From NCBI GenBank assembly GCA_016789955.1, contig JAEUPB010000098.1, positions 16,476 to 80,475 of the forward strand: DNA of 64,000 nt, read 5' to 3'. This DNA is from Rubrivivax sp. GTDB lineage: Bacteria > Pseudomonadota > Gammaproteobacteria > Burkholderiales > Burkholderiaceae_C. Position 1 is the stretch's first letter. Each line of letters begins with the position of its first letter. Below are positions 27,128 through 35,869 of this stretch, piece by piece. The notes beneath the pieces were generated by a model, which saw nothing but the letters and a program-made list of their open reading frames with translations, did not search any database and had not been told where the DNA came from. Position numbers and translations under genes: made by a program.

Positions 27128-27979
27128 ATGCGCATCGAGATCGCCCCCGGCATCCGCCTCTACATCGACGTCGACGGCCCCGGCCTCGTGCCCGACGGCC
27201 CCCGCATGCGCGAGCGCCCCGTGCTGCTGCTGCTGCACGGTGGGCCGGGCTTCGACCATGCGAGCTTCAAGCCGCTGTTCGGCACGCTCACCGACCTGGC
27301 GCAGGTGGTCTACGTCGACCACCGCGGCCATGGCCGCAGCGACCGCCGGCCCCACAGCGAGTGGAACCTCGACACGTTCGCCGACGACGTGGTGCGGCTG
27401 TGCGATGCGCTGGGCATCGTCAAGCCCGTGGTGCTCGGCCAGAGCTACGGCGGCTTCGTCGCGCAGCGCTACCTGGCGCGGCACCCGGACCACCCGGCAC
27501 GCGTGATCCTGTCCAGTACCAGCCACCACTACGGCCTGGCGCGCAAGCTGGCGATGTTCGAGCGGCTCGGCGGGCCGGCCGTGCGCGCCGCGGCCGAGGC
27601 GTTCTGGACCGATCCCGGCCCCGCCACCTGGGCCGACTACGAACGGCTGTGCCGCCCTCACTACAACCCGACGCCGCAGGATCCCCGCGGCGACGCGAAG
27701 CAGCGCACGATCGCCGTCGACGAGATCCTCTTCCACAGCGCGCGCCACGAGATGCCGACCATGGACCTGCGCCCCGGCCTGGCCGCGGTGCGCTGCCCGG
27801 TGCTGGTGATGCACGGCGAGGTGGACCCGGTGACGCCGATCGAGGACGCCGAGGAGATCGTCGCCGCGCTGCCGCCGCAGTGGGTGCGCTTCGAGCGCTT
27901 CGCGAACGCCGGGCACGGCGCGTGGCGCGACCGGCCCGACGCGGCGCTGGCGGTGATCCGCGAGTTCGTGCGCGGCTGA
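27128..27979 (+). CDS. Alpha/beta hydrolase, proline iminopeptidase-like (S33)
   Basis: 283 residues. Oxyanion motif LLLHGGPGFDH, nucleophile elbow GQSYGG (Ser ~109), acid in HGEVDPVTP and His in NAGHGAW form a complete catalytic set of the S33/proline iminopeptidase-like group. The DHRGHGRSDRRP loop is typical. No signal peptide. A short leader with an AATAAT element at ~27115-27120 could be its -10 box. It lies divergent from the HzsA-like gene (97 bp apart). Substrate may be a peptide or a lactone or ester; not decidable here. Confidence 0.9.
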   Translation: MRIEIAPGIRLYIDVDGPGLVPDGPRMRERPVLLLLHGGPGFDHASFKPLFGTLTDLAQVVYVDHRGHGRSDRRPHSEWNLDTFADDVVRLCDALGIVKPVVLGQSYGGFVAQRYLARHPDHPARVILSSTSHHYGLARKLAMFERLGGPAVRAAAEAFWTDPGPATWADYERLCRPHYNPTPQDPRGDAKQRTIAVDEILFHSARHEMPTMDLRPGLAAVRCPVLVMHGEVDPVTPIEDAEEIVAALPPQWVRFERFANAGHGAWRDRPDAALAVIREFVRG

Positions 27980-28005
27980 AGCGCCGCGCACGTCAGCTCA
28001 CGACG

Positions 28006-29154
28006 CTACAGCGGGGCGCCGTTGAAGGTGCCCGAGACCAGCTCGGTCTCGGAGGTGACGGTGGAGCCCTCGAACGCCCGATTGCGCACCGAGAGGCCCT
28101 TGCCGAAGATCACCCAGTTCAGGTTGTAGGCCCCGGCCACGACGGGCGAGGCTTCGCGGTACCGACAGGTGTCGTAGCTGCGACCCCGCACGGTGATCGT
28201 CTCGCGAGCCTCGTAGGTGAACACCTGCGTCGTGTCGAAGGAGGATGTCTGCGCCGGCTGGCCGGTGCTGGTGGTGGTCGACGTACCGCTGACCCGCTTG
28301 CTGAACGACTGCCCGAGCGCCAGGCCGTGCTCGCTGTTGAGGCTGGCCGGGTTGTAGACGGTGCGCGAGGAAGTACGGAAGGCCCCGAAGGAAGTCTCGC
28401 CGTCATCCCCCAGCGAAGCGACGAAGCCGCCGGCTGCCACCTGGTCGTAGGAGCGGGAGGTCGTCGTCGAGGTCTGCTGCGTTCCGGACACGGTGGCGAC
28501 CTGCGTGATGGTGGACTGGGTGCGCACCGCGGCCTGGCCCTCGAAGGTGTCGGCGGCCTCGACCACGAACTGCAGGTCGCTGGTGGCCGCGACCTCGCCC
28601 GTGGTCTCGTAGCGTGCCACCAGCCGGTTGCCGATCGTCAGCGCCTGCGCGGCCGGCATCGTGCAGCCGTTGAGCGGGCCGGGCGGGGTGGTGGTGCCGC
28701 CACACGAGCCCGGGTAGACGTTGCAGCTGTCGGCCCGGATCATCGGCTCGAACACCGACAGCGGGCCATAGCCCTGCAGCCCGCTGGTGAACGGCGCGAG
28801 CACGTAGACCTGGTTGGTGTTGTCCAGGCCCATGTAGGCATTCCGGCCCGGCACATAGCGCACGGTGAACAGCTTGCCTTCGTAGGGGATCGGGGCCGGG
28901 TAGTCGATGTAGCTGCCGCCGAGCAGGTCGGGGTACTTCCAGGCGGCCCAGTCGAAAAGCTCCTTGGCGCCGACGCTGGCCAGTGCCTGGGGGCGCTCGC
29001 GCGCGGCGGCCGGCGTGGCCGACAGCGCGACGGCCCGATCCTGGGAACGCGCGACGGCCGTGCGCTCGGCCTCGCCACCGCCGCCACAGGCGGCCAGCAG
29101 CAACGTCAACGCAGGCGCGCACGCGAGGCGGAGGGGAGGAGGAATCGAGGGCAT
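28006..29154 (-). CDS. Lipoprotein of unknown function with an N-terminal LFDWA-YP domain
   Basis: 382 residues. The signal ends in lipobox LLAAC followed by GGGG, so the protein is lipid-anchored, probably to the outer membrane. Residues ~63-120 (KELFDWAAWKYPDLL, then YVPGRNAYMGLDN and VYVLAPF) repeat the small domain at the C-terminus of the HzsA-like protein at 24640. The rest is Ser/Thr-rich and beta-like, with many TSTTT stretches, as in adhesin or surface repeats. It ends with TAG at 28006, 27 bp from the convergent hydrolase end. Function not assigned. Confidence 0.8.
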   Translation of the reverse strand: MPSIPPPLRLACAPALTLLLAACGGGGEAERTAVARSQDRAVALSATPAAARERPQALASVGAKELFDWAAWKYPDLLGGSYIDYPAPIPYEGKLFTVRYVPGRNAYMGLDNTNQVYVLAPFTSGLQGYGPLSVFEPMIRADSCNVYPGSCGGTTTPPGPLNGCTMPAAQALTIGNRLVARYETTGEVAATSDLQFVVEAADTFEGQAAVRTQSTITQVATVSGTQQTSTTTSRSYDQVAAGGFVASLGDDGETSFGAFRTSSRTVYNPASLNSEHGLALGQSFSKRVSGTSTTTSTGQPAQTSSFDTTQVFTYEARETITVRGRSYDTCRYREASPVVAGAYNLNWVIFGKGLSVRNRAFEGSTVTSETELVSGTFNGAPL

Positions 29155-29358
29155 CGAGAGTCTCCGGCTGGCCGGCTCGGCGGCCCGGGAGCCGAAGATA
29201 GCACCGCCGGGAGCCGCGCCGGGTGACCGTGCGCAAGAGCCTGGATCCGGCCGCACCCGACCGCGCCGTCACCGGGCATCCCCGGGGGCCGTGCACCCGG
29301 GTGCGCCCTATCCTCGCGCGATGATCACCACCGCAGCGCTCGGACCGCAAGTTCGCCG
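29155..29358. promoter_or_regulatory. Divergent region between the lipoprotein and SulP transporter genes
   Basis: 204 bp without a gene. It contains a perfect 12-bp palindrome GCACCCGGGTGC at 29293-29304, directly followed by TATCCT at 29309-29314, which reads as a -10 box for the rightward SulP gene. The palindrome would sit over the promoter and could be an operator. Assignment is tentative. Confidence 0.4.
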
Positions 29359-31611
29359 GTGAGTGCCGTCCCTGCCCCGCGGCCGGCGGCCCGCCCGTCC
29401 GACTGGCGCGGCGAGATCGCCGGGGCCTTCGCGGCCACGGCGGCGATGCTGCCGTTCGTGCTGTCGTTCGGCTTCATCGTGTACGGCGTGCTCGGCGACG
29501 CGGCCGCGCAGATCGGCCTGACCGCATCGCTGGTGGCCGTGGTGATCGGCGGCGCGGTGGTGCTGCTGGCGGGCCGCGCGCGGTTGCCGGCCGGCTCGCC
29601 GAGCGCCTCGGCCTCGTTGATCCTCGGCGGCGCGGTGCTGGCATTGCTGCGCGACGGGGCGTTCGACCCGCGGCAGCCGATGGCGTTGACCACGCTGCTG
29701 GCGGCCACCGGCGCCACGGTGGTGGGCTCGGGGCTGCTGATGATCGTGCTCGGCCTGCTCGGCGCCGGCCGGCTGGTGCGCTACGTGCCGCAGCCGGTGC
29801 TGGCTGGCTTCATGAACGGCGTGGCGATCCTGATCGTGGTGTCGCAGGTGCCGCCCTTGCTCGGCCTGCCCGGCGGCCGCTGGGCCACCGAGGGCTTCAG
29901 CTCGCTGGCCGCATGGCAGGGCCCGGCGCTGGTCGTGGCCATCGGCACCGCGGCGCTGATGGCGGCGATCGGGCGCGGGTTTCCACGCCTGCCGGCGCCA
30001 CTGGCCGCGATGGTGCTCGCCGGCGTGGCCGTGGGCCTGTGGCAGGCGCTGGGTGCGCCGGGCGGCACGGCGGCCGCGCTGCTGCGCATCGGCGACGTGG
30101 ACGTGGCGCTGCCGCATGCCGGCACGCTGGCGCCGTGGTGGGATGCGGCCGCCTTCGAGCGGCTGTGGCCGCACGCGCGCACGCTGGCCACCACGGCGGT
30201 GATCCTGGCGCTGATCGGCTCGCTCGAGTCGGTGCTCAACCTCGCCGCCGTCGACCAGCTGACCGACGAGCGCACGCCGCCCGACCGCGAGCTGGTGGCG
30301 GTGGGCCTGGCCAACGTCGCCAGCGGCGCGCTCGGCGGATTGCCGCTGGTGTACCTGCGGTTGCGCGCCGCGGCCACGTGGAACGGCGGCGGCCACGGGC
30401 CGCGCGCGCTGTGGGTCGGCACGCTGCTGCTGGTGCTGGTGTTCACGCTGGCGCTGTCGCTGGTGGCGCGGCTGTCCACCGCGGTGGTGGCTGGCGTGGT
30501 GGTGATGCTCGCGTGGTCGCTGGTGGACCGCTGGACGCGCCAGCTCGTGCGGCGCTGGTGGCAGGGTGACCGCAGCGCCGCGCTGCACGGCAACCTCGCC
30601 GTGGTGGCGCTGGTGGGCCTGGCCACGCTGGCCTGGGGCTTCGTGGCGGGCGTGGGCGCGGGCGTGGTGGTCTCGGTGGTGCTGTTCGTGCGTGCGATGA
30701 ACCGGCAGCTGGTGCGAGCGCGATGGCTGGCCACGCAGTTGCCGAGCCGGCGCGTGCATGCCCCGGCCGACGAGGCGCTGCTGGCGCCGCGGCGCGAGCG
30801 CATCGAGGTGATCGAACTCGAAGGCGCGCTGTTCTTCGGCAGCGCCGAGCGGCTGATCGACGAGGCCGAGCGGCTGCCGCCGGGGCTGACCGACCTGATC
30901 GTCGACCTGCGCCGCGTCTCGACCATCGACGCCTCGGGCGCGATGGCGCTGGCGCAGCTCGTGCAGCGCGTGTCGCGACAGGGCGTGATCCTGCGCCTGT
31001 CGGGCGTGCAGCCCGACGACCCGCGCGGGCAGGCGCTGGCCTCGCATGGCGTCGCCCTGTCCGCGGCCGACGGCGGCTCGGCGCGTGGGGTGCTGCGCAG
31101 CCACCCCGACCTCGACCGCGCCATCGAGGCCTGCGAATTCGACGTGCTGATGTCGGAGGCCTCGGTGCGTGCGCGCGGTGGCGTGGCGCTGACCGAGTGC
31201 CACCTGTACGCCGGCCTCGACGCCCGCGAAGCCGCGGTGCTCACCGCGCTGCTGCGGCAGCGCCGCCTGGCCGCGGGCGAGCGGCTGTTCGCGCAAGGCG
31301 ACCCGGGCCTCGCGTTGTACGTGCTCACCGCCGGATCGGTGAGCGTGGTGGACGCCGTGCGCGGCCAGCGCTTCGCGAGCTTCTCGCCGGGCATGTGCTT
31401 CGGCGAGACCGCGGTGCTCGACGGCGGCGGCCGCACCGCCGACGCGGTGGCCGACGAACCGAGCATCGTGCACGAGCTCTCGGTGCAGGCCTGCACCGAA
31501 CTCGAGCGCACCGAGCCGGCGCTCGCGGCCAAGGTCTACCGCAACCTCGCCACGCACCTGTCGCAGCGGCTGCGCGCCGCGGCGGCGGGGTGGCGGCACG
31601 CGGCGTCGTAG
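29359..31611 (+). CDS. SulP-family anion transporter fused to STAS and cyclic-nucleotide-binding domains
   Basis: 750 residues starting at GTG 29359. Residues ~1-440 are the SulP membrane domain with multiple hydrophobic helices (PQPVLAGFMNGVAILI, IGSLESVLNLAAVD and the ALGGLPLVYLRL segment). Residues ~475-570 are a STAS domain (VIELEGALFFGSAERLI, STIDASGAMALAQLV). Residues ~610-740 are a cNMP-binding domain (LFAQGDPGLALYVLTAGSV, then SPGMCFGETAVLDGG). The fusion suggests transport of sulfate, bicarbonate or a dicarboxylate gated by a cyclic nucleotide or similar ligand. The phosphate-cassette Arg (GGGRTADAV) is present. It stands alone on its strand. Confidence 0.92.
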   Translation: MSAVPAPRPAARPSDWRGEIAGAFAATAAMLPFVLSFGFIVYGVLGDAAAQIGLTASLVAVVIGGAVVLLAGRARLPAGSPSASASLILGGAVLALLRDGAFDPRQPMALTTLLAATGATVVGSGLLMIVLGLLGAGRLVRYVPQPVLAGFMNGVAILIVVSQVPPLLGLPGGRWATEGFSSLAAWQGPALVVAIGTAALMAAIGRGFPRLPAPLAAMVLAGVAVGLWQALGAPGGTAAALLRIGDVDVALPHAGTLAPWWDAAAFERLWPHARTLATTAVILALIGSLESVLNLAAVDQLTDERTPPDRELVAVGLANVASGALGGLPLVYLRLRAAATWNGGGHGPRALWVGTLLLVLVFTLALSLVARLSTAVVAGVVVMLAWSLVDRWTRQLVRRWWQGDRSAALHGNLAVVALVGLATLAWGFVAGVGAGVVVSVVLFVRAMNRQLVRARWLATQLPSRRVHAPADEALLAPRRERIEVIELEGALFFGSAERLIDEAERLPPGLTDLIVDLRRVSTIDASGAMALAQLVQRVSRQGVILRLSGVQPDDPRGQALASHGVALSAADGGSARGVLRSHPDLDRAIEACEFDVLMSEASVRARGGVALTECHLYAGLDAREAAVLTALLRQRRLAAGERLFAQGDPGLALYVLTAGSVSVVDAVRGQRFASFSPGMCFGETAVLDGGGRTADAVADEPSIVHELSVQACTELERTEPALAAKVYRNLATHLSQRLRAAAAGWRHAAS

Positions 31612-31639
31612 GCGTCGTAGGCGTCTGCGCGGCGACGGA

Positions 31640-32287
31640 TCAGAACACGCGGTGGCGCAGGTAGGCCGCCTGTGGATCTTCCCCGGCGCGGATCGCCTGC
31701 ACCATCGCGCCTTCGGTGGCCATCTTGGCCTCGGCGGCGGAGATCACGGCCTCCGCGTGCGCCACCGGAATCAGCACGATGCCGTCCCGGTCGGCGATGA
31801 CGTAGTCGTCGGGCTGCACCGGCGTGCCGCCGATGGCCACCGGCTCGCCGTAGGCCTCGGGCCGCCAGGCGCAGACGATGTCGATCGGCGTGGCGTAGCG
31901 CGCGAACACCGGGAAGCCGAGGTCGGCGATGGCCTGCAGGTCGCGGCAGCCGCCGTCGACGATGTAGCCGCGCGTGCCCTTGATCTGCAGCGCCTCGGCC
32001 GAGAGCCCGCCGAACAGCGCGCGCACGTCGTCCTGCGGCTGGCACACCACCACGTGGCCCGGCGGCGCCTTCGACAGCAGCCCGGCCCATTCGTAGAGCG
32101 AGGTGTGCTTGTCCATCGTCGGGTCGGGTCGGCCGCGCACGGTGTAGACGGGGCCGGCACAACGCATCGTGCGCTCGATGCCGGTGATGGTGCGCGGCAG
32201 CACGCGCAGCGGCAGCCCGAGGTCCTTCATCACGTCGTGCACCACCGAGCTGTGGCAGGCCTGCAGGCGATCGGCCAGGGTCGTCAT
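31640..32287 (-). CDS. RraA-like / HMG aldolase-family protein
   Basis: 215 residues. The family signature glycine loop (GGLSAEALQIKG) and the metal/pyruvate-binding R-D pair (GGCRDLQAI) at the usual ~20-residue spacing are present, so it could be a 4-hydroxy-4-methyl-2-oxoglutarate aldolase or oxaloacetate decarboxylase-type enzyme rather than an RNase E regulator. It is the last gene of the leftward ABC/DapA series, 28 bases after the Nudix stop. An aldol cleavage role in a catabolic route is plausible. Confidence 0.85.
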   Translation of the reverse strand: MTTLADRLQACHSSVVHDVMKDLGLPLRVLPRTITGIERTMRCAGPVYTVRGRPDPTMDKHTSLYEWAGLLSKAPPGHVVVCQPQDDVRALFGGLSAEALQIKGTRGYIVDGGCRDLQAIADLGFPVFARYATPIDIVCAWRPEAYGEPVAIGGTPVQPDDYVIADRDGIVLIPVAHAEAVISAAEAKMATEGAMVQAIRAGEDPQAAYLRHRVF

Positions 32288-32315
32288 CGGGTTTCCTCCT
32301 TCACGGCGTGCCGCG

Positions 32316-32990
32316 TCACTTCCACGCGAACACCGGTTGCTCGAAGTGCGCCACGCGCGTCGGTCGGCCGGCGATCAGCACCTCGCGGAACTGGTAGATC
32401 AGCGCCGCGGTGGGCGCGGCGATCCACGCGCGCCCCACCGGCATGCGCAGCACCGGGTGCTCGCTCTGCGGGATGCGGTTGAGCAGCGGCGCATCCTCGC
32501 GCATGAACTCGGCCACCGGGATGCGGTGCACGCTGCGCACCTCCTCCGGGTTGGGCGCGAGCGTGTCGGCGCGGCCGGCCCACACCACCACCGGCGTGAT
32601 GGCGTAGCCCGAGCGCGTGGCGTAGGTGTCCAGCCGCCCGAGCACGGCCGACGGGTCGAGGTGCAGCCCCACCTCCTCGCGCAGCTCGCGCAGCGCAGCC
32701 TCCTCGGCGGTCTCGCGCGGGTCGATGCGGCCGCCGGGCAGCGCCCACTGGCCGGCATGCGCGCGCAGCGTGTCGGCGCGGCGCGTCAGCAGCAGCGCGG
32801 CGTCGACGCTCCAGGCTGCCGGCACGGGCAGGTCGGGCAACGCGGCGCCGGTGCCTTCCTCGATCACCACCAGCGCCACCGCCGCCTGGCGCAGCGCGGC
32901 GTCCTGCGGTGCGTGCACGGGCCACTCGGCCAGCCGCTGCCGCAGCCGCTCGCGCAGCGCGGTGTCGGCCACCAGCGGCAGGCTGCTCAC
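32316..32990 (-). CDS. Nudix hydrolase (CoA pyrophosphatase-like)
   Basis: 224 residues from GTG 32990, overlapping the SBP5 stop by GTGA. The Nudix box, GX5EX7REUXEEXGU, is complete near residues 86-108 (GRIDPRETAEEAALRELREE followed by VGL). The preceding LLTRRADTLRAHAGQWALPG fits the CoA-diphosphatase (NudL/YeaB) group. It probably cleaves a nucleoside diphosphate derivative such as CoA. Its presence inside a transporter operon may be incidental. Cytosolic. Confidence 0.9.
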   Translation of the reverse strand: MSSLPLVADTALRERLRQRLAEWPVHAPQDAALRQAAVALVVIEEGTGAALPDLPVPAAWSVDAALLLTRRADTLRAHAGQWALPGGRIDPRETAEEAALRELREEVGLHLDPSAVLGRLDTYATRSGYAITPVVVWAGRADTLAPNPEEVRSVHRIPVAEFMREDAPLLNRIPQSEHPVLRMPVGRAWIAAPTAALIYQFREVLIAGRPTRVAHFEQPVFAWK

Positions 32991-34828
32991 GCGGACGCCC
33001 GGGCGAACTGCTCGGGGTCGATGTCCACGTAGCGCCACCACGAGTACAGGAACGGGTGCGGCCGGTAGCCCACGAACCAGGGCTGCGTGAGCGTCAGCGC
33101 CAGCCGGTGCACCTGCGCCTTCATCGGCATGTAGGCCACCAGCAGCCGGTTGGCCTCGTCGAAGGCGGCCTGCCGATCCGGGCCGTCGGGCAACTGCTGG
33201 ATGCGCTCGTAGATGCGGTTGAACTGCGGCAGGTCGAAGCGGCACAGGTTGTCGGCACCCTTGGCGCCGCCGAACGCCGTGGCCAGGATGTCCTGGCTGT
33301 CCGGCGAGCCTGCGGTATTGCCGAGGAACCACATCTGCAGCTTGCCGGCACGCGCGCTCTTGAGCTGCTCGGGCCACTGGCCGATGCCGAACTTCAGCCG
33401 CACGCCCACGGCATCGAGCCCCTTCTTCCACATCTCGGCGAACTGCCGGTTGGCGTCACCGGGGTTGATGTGCAGCTCGAGCTCCAGCCGCGAGCCGTCG
33501 GGGCGTTCGCGCCAGCCGTCGCCGTCGACATCGCGGTAGCCGTACAGATCGAGCAGCGCGCGCGCGCGGGCCGGGCTGTACTCGCTCATCTCGCTGCGCC
33601 AGTCGCTGCGGTAGCCGAAGGTCTGCGGCACCGAGAGCGCCTGCGCCGGGATCGCGAGGTGCTTGCGCAGCAGCCGGATCTCGGAGTCGGTGTCGTAGGC
33701 CAGCGAGATCGCACGGCGCAGCGCCACCTGCTCGGGCGTGTAGCCGCCGACGACCGGATCCTCCATGTTGAAGTAGGTGTAGGCGATGTCGGCACGCGGC
33801 ATGCGGTGCACGCGCAGTCCGCGCGCCGCCAGGTTGGGCGCGAGCTTGCCTCCGGGCACGGCCACGGTGGCGAACTCGTAGGGCACGCCGGTGAACTCGA
33901 ACTGGTTGGCCAGGAACGACAGCCACAGCGGCTGCGATTGCTCGATGATCGAGATCTCCACGCGGTCGACCATCGGCAGCTTGCGGCCCTTCAGCTGCGC
34001 GGCGATGGGGCGCGCGATGTCGTCGTCGCCCGACTCGTCGTAGACCTCGTCGCGGAAGCGTAGGTTGCGCTCGAGCGCGATGAACGACGAGCGCCGCCAT
34101 TGCGCCAGCCGGAACGGGCCCGTGCCCACCGGGTGCTCGCCGGTGGCGTCGCCGTAGCGCTCGACCACCTCGCGCGCCACCACCCCCGAGACGCCCGGGT
34201 GCGCCAGCAGGTACGAGAAGCGCGGGCTGGGCCGCTCCAGCGCGATCTGCAGCGTGTAGCGGTCGGGCGTGACCAGGCCGTCGATGGGCGCGTCGTAGTC
34301 GAAGGGCTTGCCGCTGTCCACCGCGCGCTTGCGCAGCGCCTCCAGTCCTGCGATGCGTTCGTCGCGCAGGCCGTTGTAGCGCGGACTCTTCCAGCGCGGG
34401 TCGAAGTGGCGCTTCAGGCTGTAGGCGAGGTCGGCCGCGGTGAGTTCGCGCGGCTGCCCGCCGAACGCAGCATCGTCGGCAAAGAGGATGCCGGGGCGCA
34501 GGCGCAGCGTGTACCGCTGGAAGTCGGCGCTGACCTCGGGCAGGCCGGTGGTGAGCTGCGGCTTGATCTTCACCGGCCGCGCCAGGTAGTCGTAGGTCAG
34601 CGGCGATTCGAAGATGTTGCCGACGACGCCGGTGGAGTAGATGTCGGAGACCTGTGCCGGATCGAAGTTGGTCTCGGCGATCGGGAACGAGTAGCGCAGC
34701 ACCTTCGCCCGCGCCGAGGCAGGAGCCGCGGCAACGGCCGCAGGCATCGCCAGCGTCGCGGCGGCGGCGCCGATGCGGCGCAACGCGTCGCGGCGCTCGG
34801 ACGGTTGGGGCACCCGCAGATCGTCCAT
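32987..34828 (-). CDS. ABC transporter substrate-binding protein, SBP family 5 (DppA/OppA type)
   Basis: 613 residues. The N-terminus has ERRDALRRIG followed by a hydrophobic stretch ending ASARA, a twin-arginine-like signal. SBP5 features: NIFESPLTYDYLARP, YTLRLRPGILFAD, GTGPFRLAQW and the C-terminal HPFLYSWWRYVDID. It lies between an Fbp-type binding protein (3 bases upstream) and the Nudix gene (GTGA overlap). No SBP5-type permease or OppDF pair is in this operon, so it either works with permeases elsewhere or has been recruited to the neighbouring transporter. Peptide or nickel/opine-like ligands are known for the family. Confidence 0.92.
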   Translation of the reverse strand: MDDLRVPQPSERRDALRRIGAAAATLAMPAAVAAAPASARAKVLRYSFPIAETNFDPAQVSDIYSTGVVGNIFESPLTYDYLARPVKIKPQLTTGLPEVSADFQRYTLRLRPGILFADDAAFGGQPRELTAADLAYSLKRHFDPRWKSPRYNGLRDERIAGLEALRKRAVDSGKPFDYDAPIDGLVTPDRYTLQIALERPSPRFSYLLAHPGVSGVVAREVVERYGDATGEHPVGTGPFRLAQWRRSSFIALERNLRFRDEVYDESGDDDIARPIAAQLKGRKLPMVDRVEISIIEQSQPLWLSFLANQFEFTGVPYEFATVAVPGGKLAPNLAARGLRVHRMPRADIAYTYFNMEDPVVGGYTPEQVALRRAISLAYDTDSEIRLLRKHLAIPAQALSVPQTFGYRSDWRSEMSEYSPARARALLDLYGYRDVDGDGWRERPDGSRLELELHINPGDANRQFAEMWKKGLDAVGVRLKFGIGQWPEQLKSARAGKLQMWFLGNTAGSPDSQDILATAFGGAKGADNLCRFDLPQFNRIYERIQQLPDGPDRQAAFDEANRLLVAYMPMKAQVHRLALTLTQPWFVGYRPHPFLYSWWRYVDIDPEQFARASA

Positions 34829-34831
34829 GGC

Positions 34832-35836
34832 TCAGTTGCCCGATGCCGCGGCCAACGCCTGCCAGCGCTTGAGGAAGTCGGCGCGCTTTGCGGCGGCTTC
34901 GTCCTCGTCGATCGGAAACACCTTGATGCTGCCCAGCGCCGGCAGCTGCACGAGCTTGGAGACGTCGATGTCGCTGCGCGCCGGGCGGCGGAAGGCGGCC
35001 AGCAGCAGCTCGGTCTGCGCCTCCTTGCTCAGCAGGTGGTCGCAGACCTTCTTCGCCAGCTCGCCGGCCGGCGCGCCCTTGATCAGCGCGAAGAACTCGG
35101 GCGTCGTGAAGGTGCCGTCGCTGGGGTAGACGAGGCTGATCTCCTTTTGCCCGCCGGCCACGTAGGCGTAGGCGTTGGACTCGAACGTCAGGCCCACCGG
35201 GAACTCGCCCTGCCCGACGCTGCGCAGCACGGTGGCCGCGGCGCTGGTCACCTTCACCTGGCCGGCCAGGCGCTTGAGCCCATCGGCGCCCAGCATCTTC
35301 TCCACGCCCCACAGGATCGTCAGCGCCGTGCTGCTGTTGGCGGGGTCGGCGATGATGATCTTGCCCTTGAAGCGGGCGTCCATCAGGTCGGCCCAGGTCT
35401 TCGGCGCCGCGCCGCCGCCGAGCTGCTTGGTGTTGACCATCGCCACCGCCACGTGCACGTTGGCCGCCGACCACAGGTTCTGCGGGTGGTGCAGCGCGGC
35501 GGGAATGGCCGAGAGCTCCGGCGAGCGGTACGGCTCGAGCAACGCCTTGAACGCGCCCAGCGTGTTGGCCGAGCTGCTCCAGAAGATGTCGCCCTGCGGC
35601 TTGGCGGCCTCGGCCTCCAGCCGCCGCAGCAGCTGCCCCGAGCCGCCGGTGATGGCCGAGAGCTTCACGCCGGGTAGCCGCTTGCCCGCGGTCTCGACCA
35701 CCGCCTCGAAGGCCTGCTGGTTGTTGGACGTGTAGATGACGACGCTGCCCGACTGCGCGCGAACAAGGCCGACGGGCAGCACGAGCGAGGCGCCCAGGCC
35801 GGCGACGGCGGTGCGGCGGTTGACGGGATGGGTCAT
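34832..35836 (-). CDS. ABC transporter periplasmic binding protein, Fbp/2-aminoethylphosphonate type
   Basis: 334 residues with a signal of NRRTAVAGLG ... LVRAQ, ending at AQ. The body follows the SBP family 1/FbpA pattern (VVIYTSNNQQAFEAVV, FWSSSANTLGAFKALLEPY, WADLMDARFKGKIIIADP). Such proteins bind Fe3+, phosphonates, thiamine or small organic ligands; the conserved Tyr pair of iron binders is not obvious here, so an organic ligand is preferred. It follows the fused permease gene by 33 bases and belongs to that transporter. Confidence 0.9.
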   Translation of the reverse strand: MTHPVNRRTAVAGLGASLVLPVGLVRAQSGSVVIYTSNNQQAFEAVVETAGKRLPGVKLSAITGGSGQLLRRLEAEAAKPQGDIFWSSSANTLGAFKALLEPYRSPELSAIPAALHHPQNLWSAANVHVAVAMVNTKQLGGGAAPKTWADLMDARFKGKIIIADPANSSTALTILWGVEKMLGADGLKRLAGQVKVTSAAATVLRSVGQGEFPVGLTFESNAYAYVAGGQKEISLVYPSDGTFTTPEFFALIKGAPAGELAKKVCDHLLSKEAQTELLLAAFRRPARSDIDVSKLVQLPALGSIKVFPIDEDEAAAKRADFLKRWQALAAASGN

Positions 35837-35869
35837 GCGGTCTCTCCTGCGGACGGTTGGTACGGGAAC

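Noticed and set aside
31640-32287. RNase E regulator RraA
   Set aside because: The metal/pyruvate site residues of the aldolase branch are present, and it sits in a catabolic operon, so an enzyme role is more likely.
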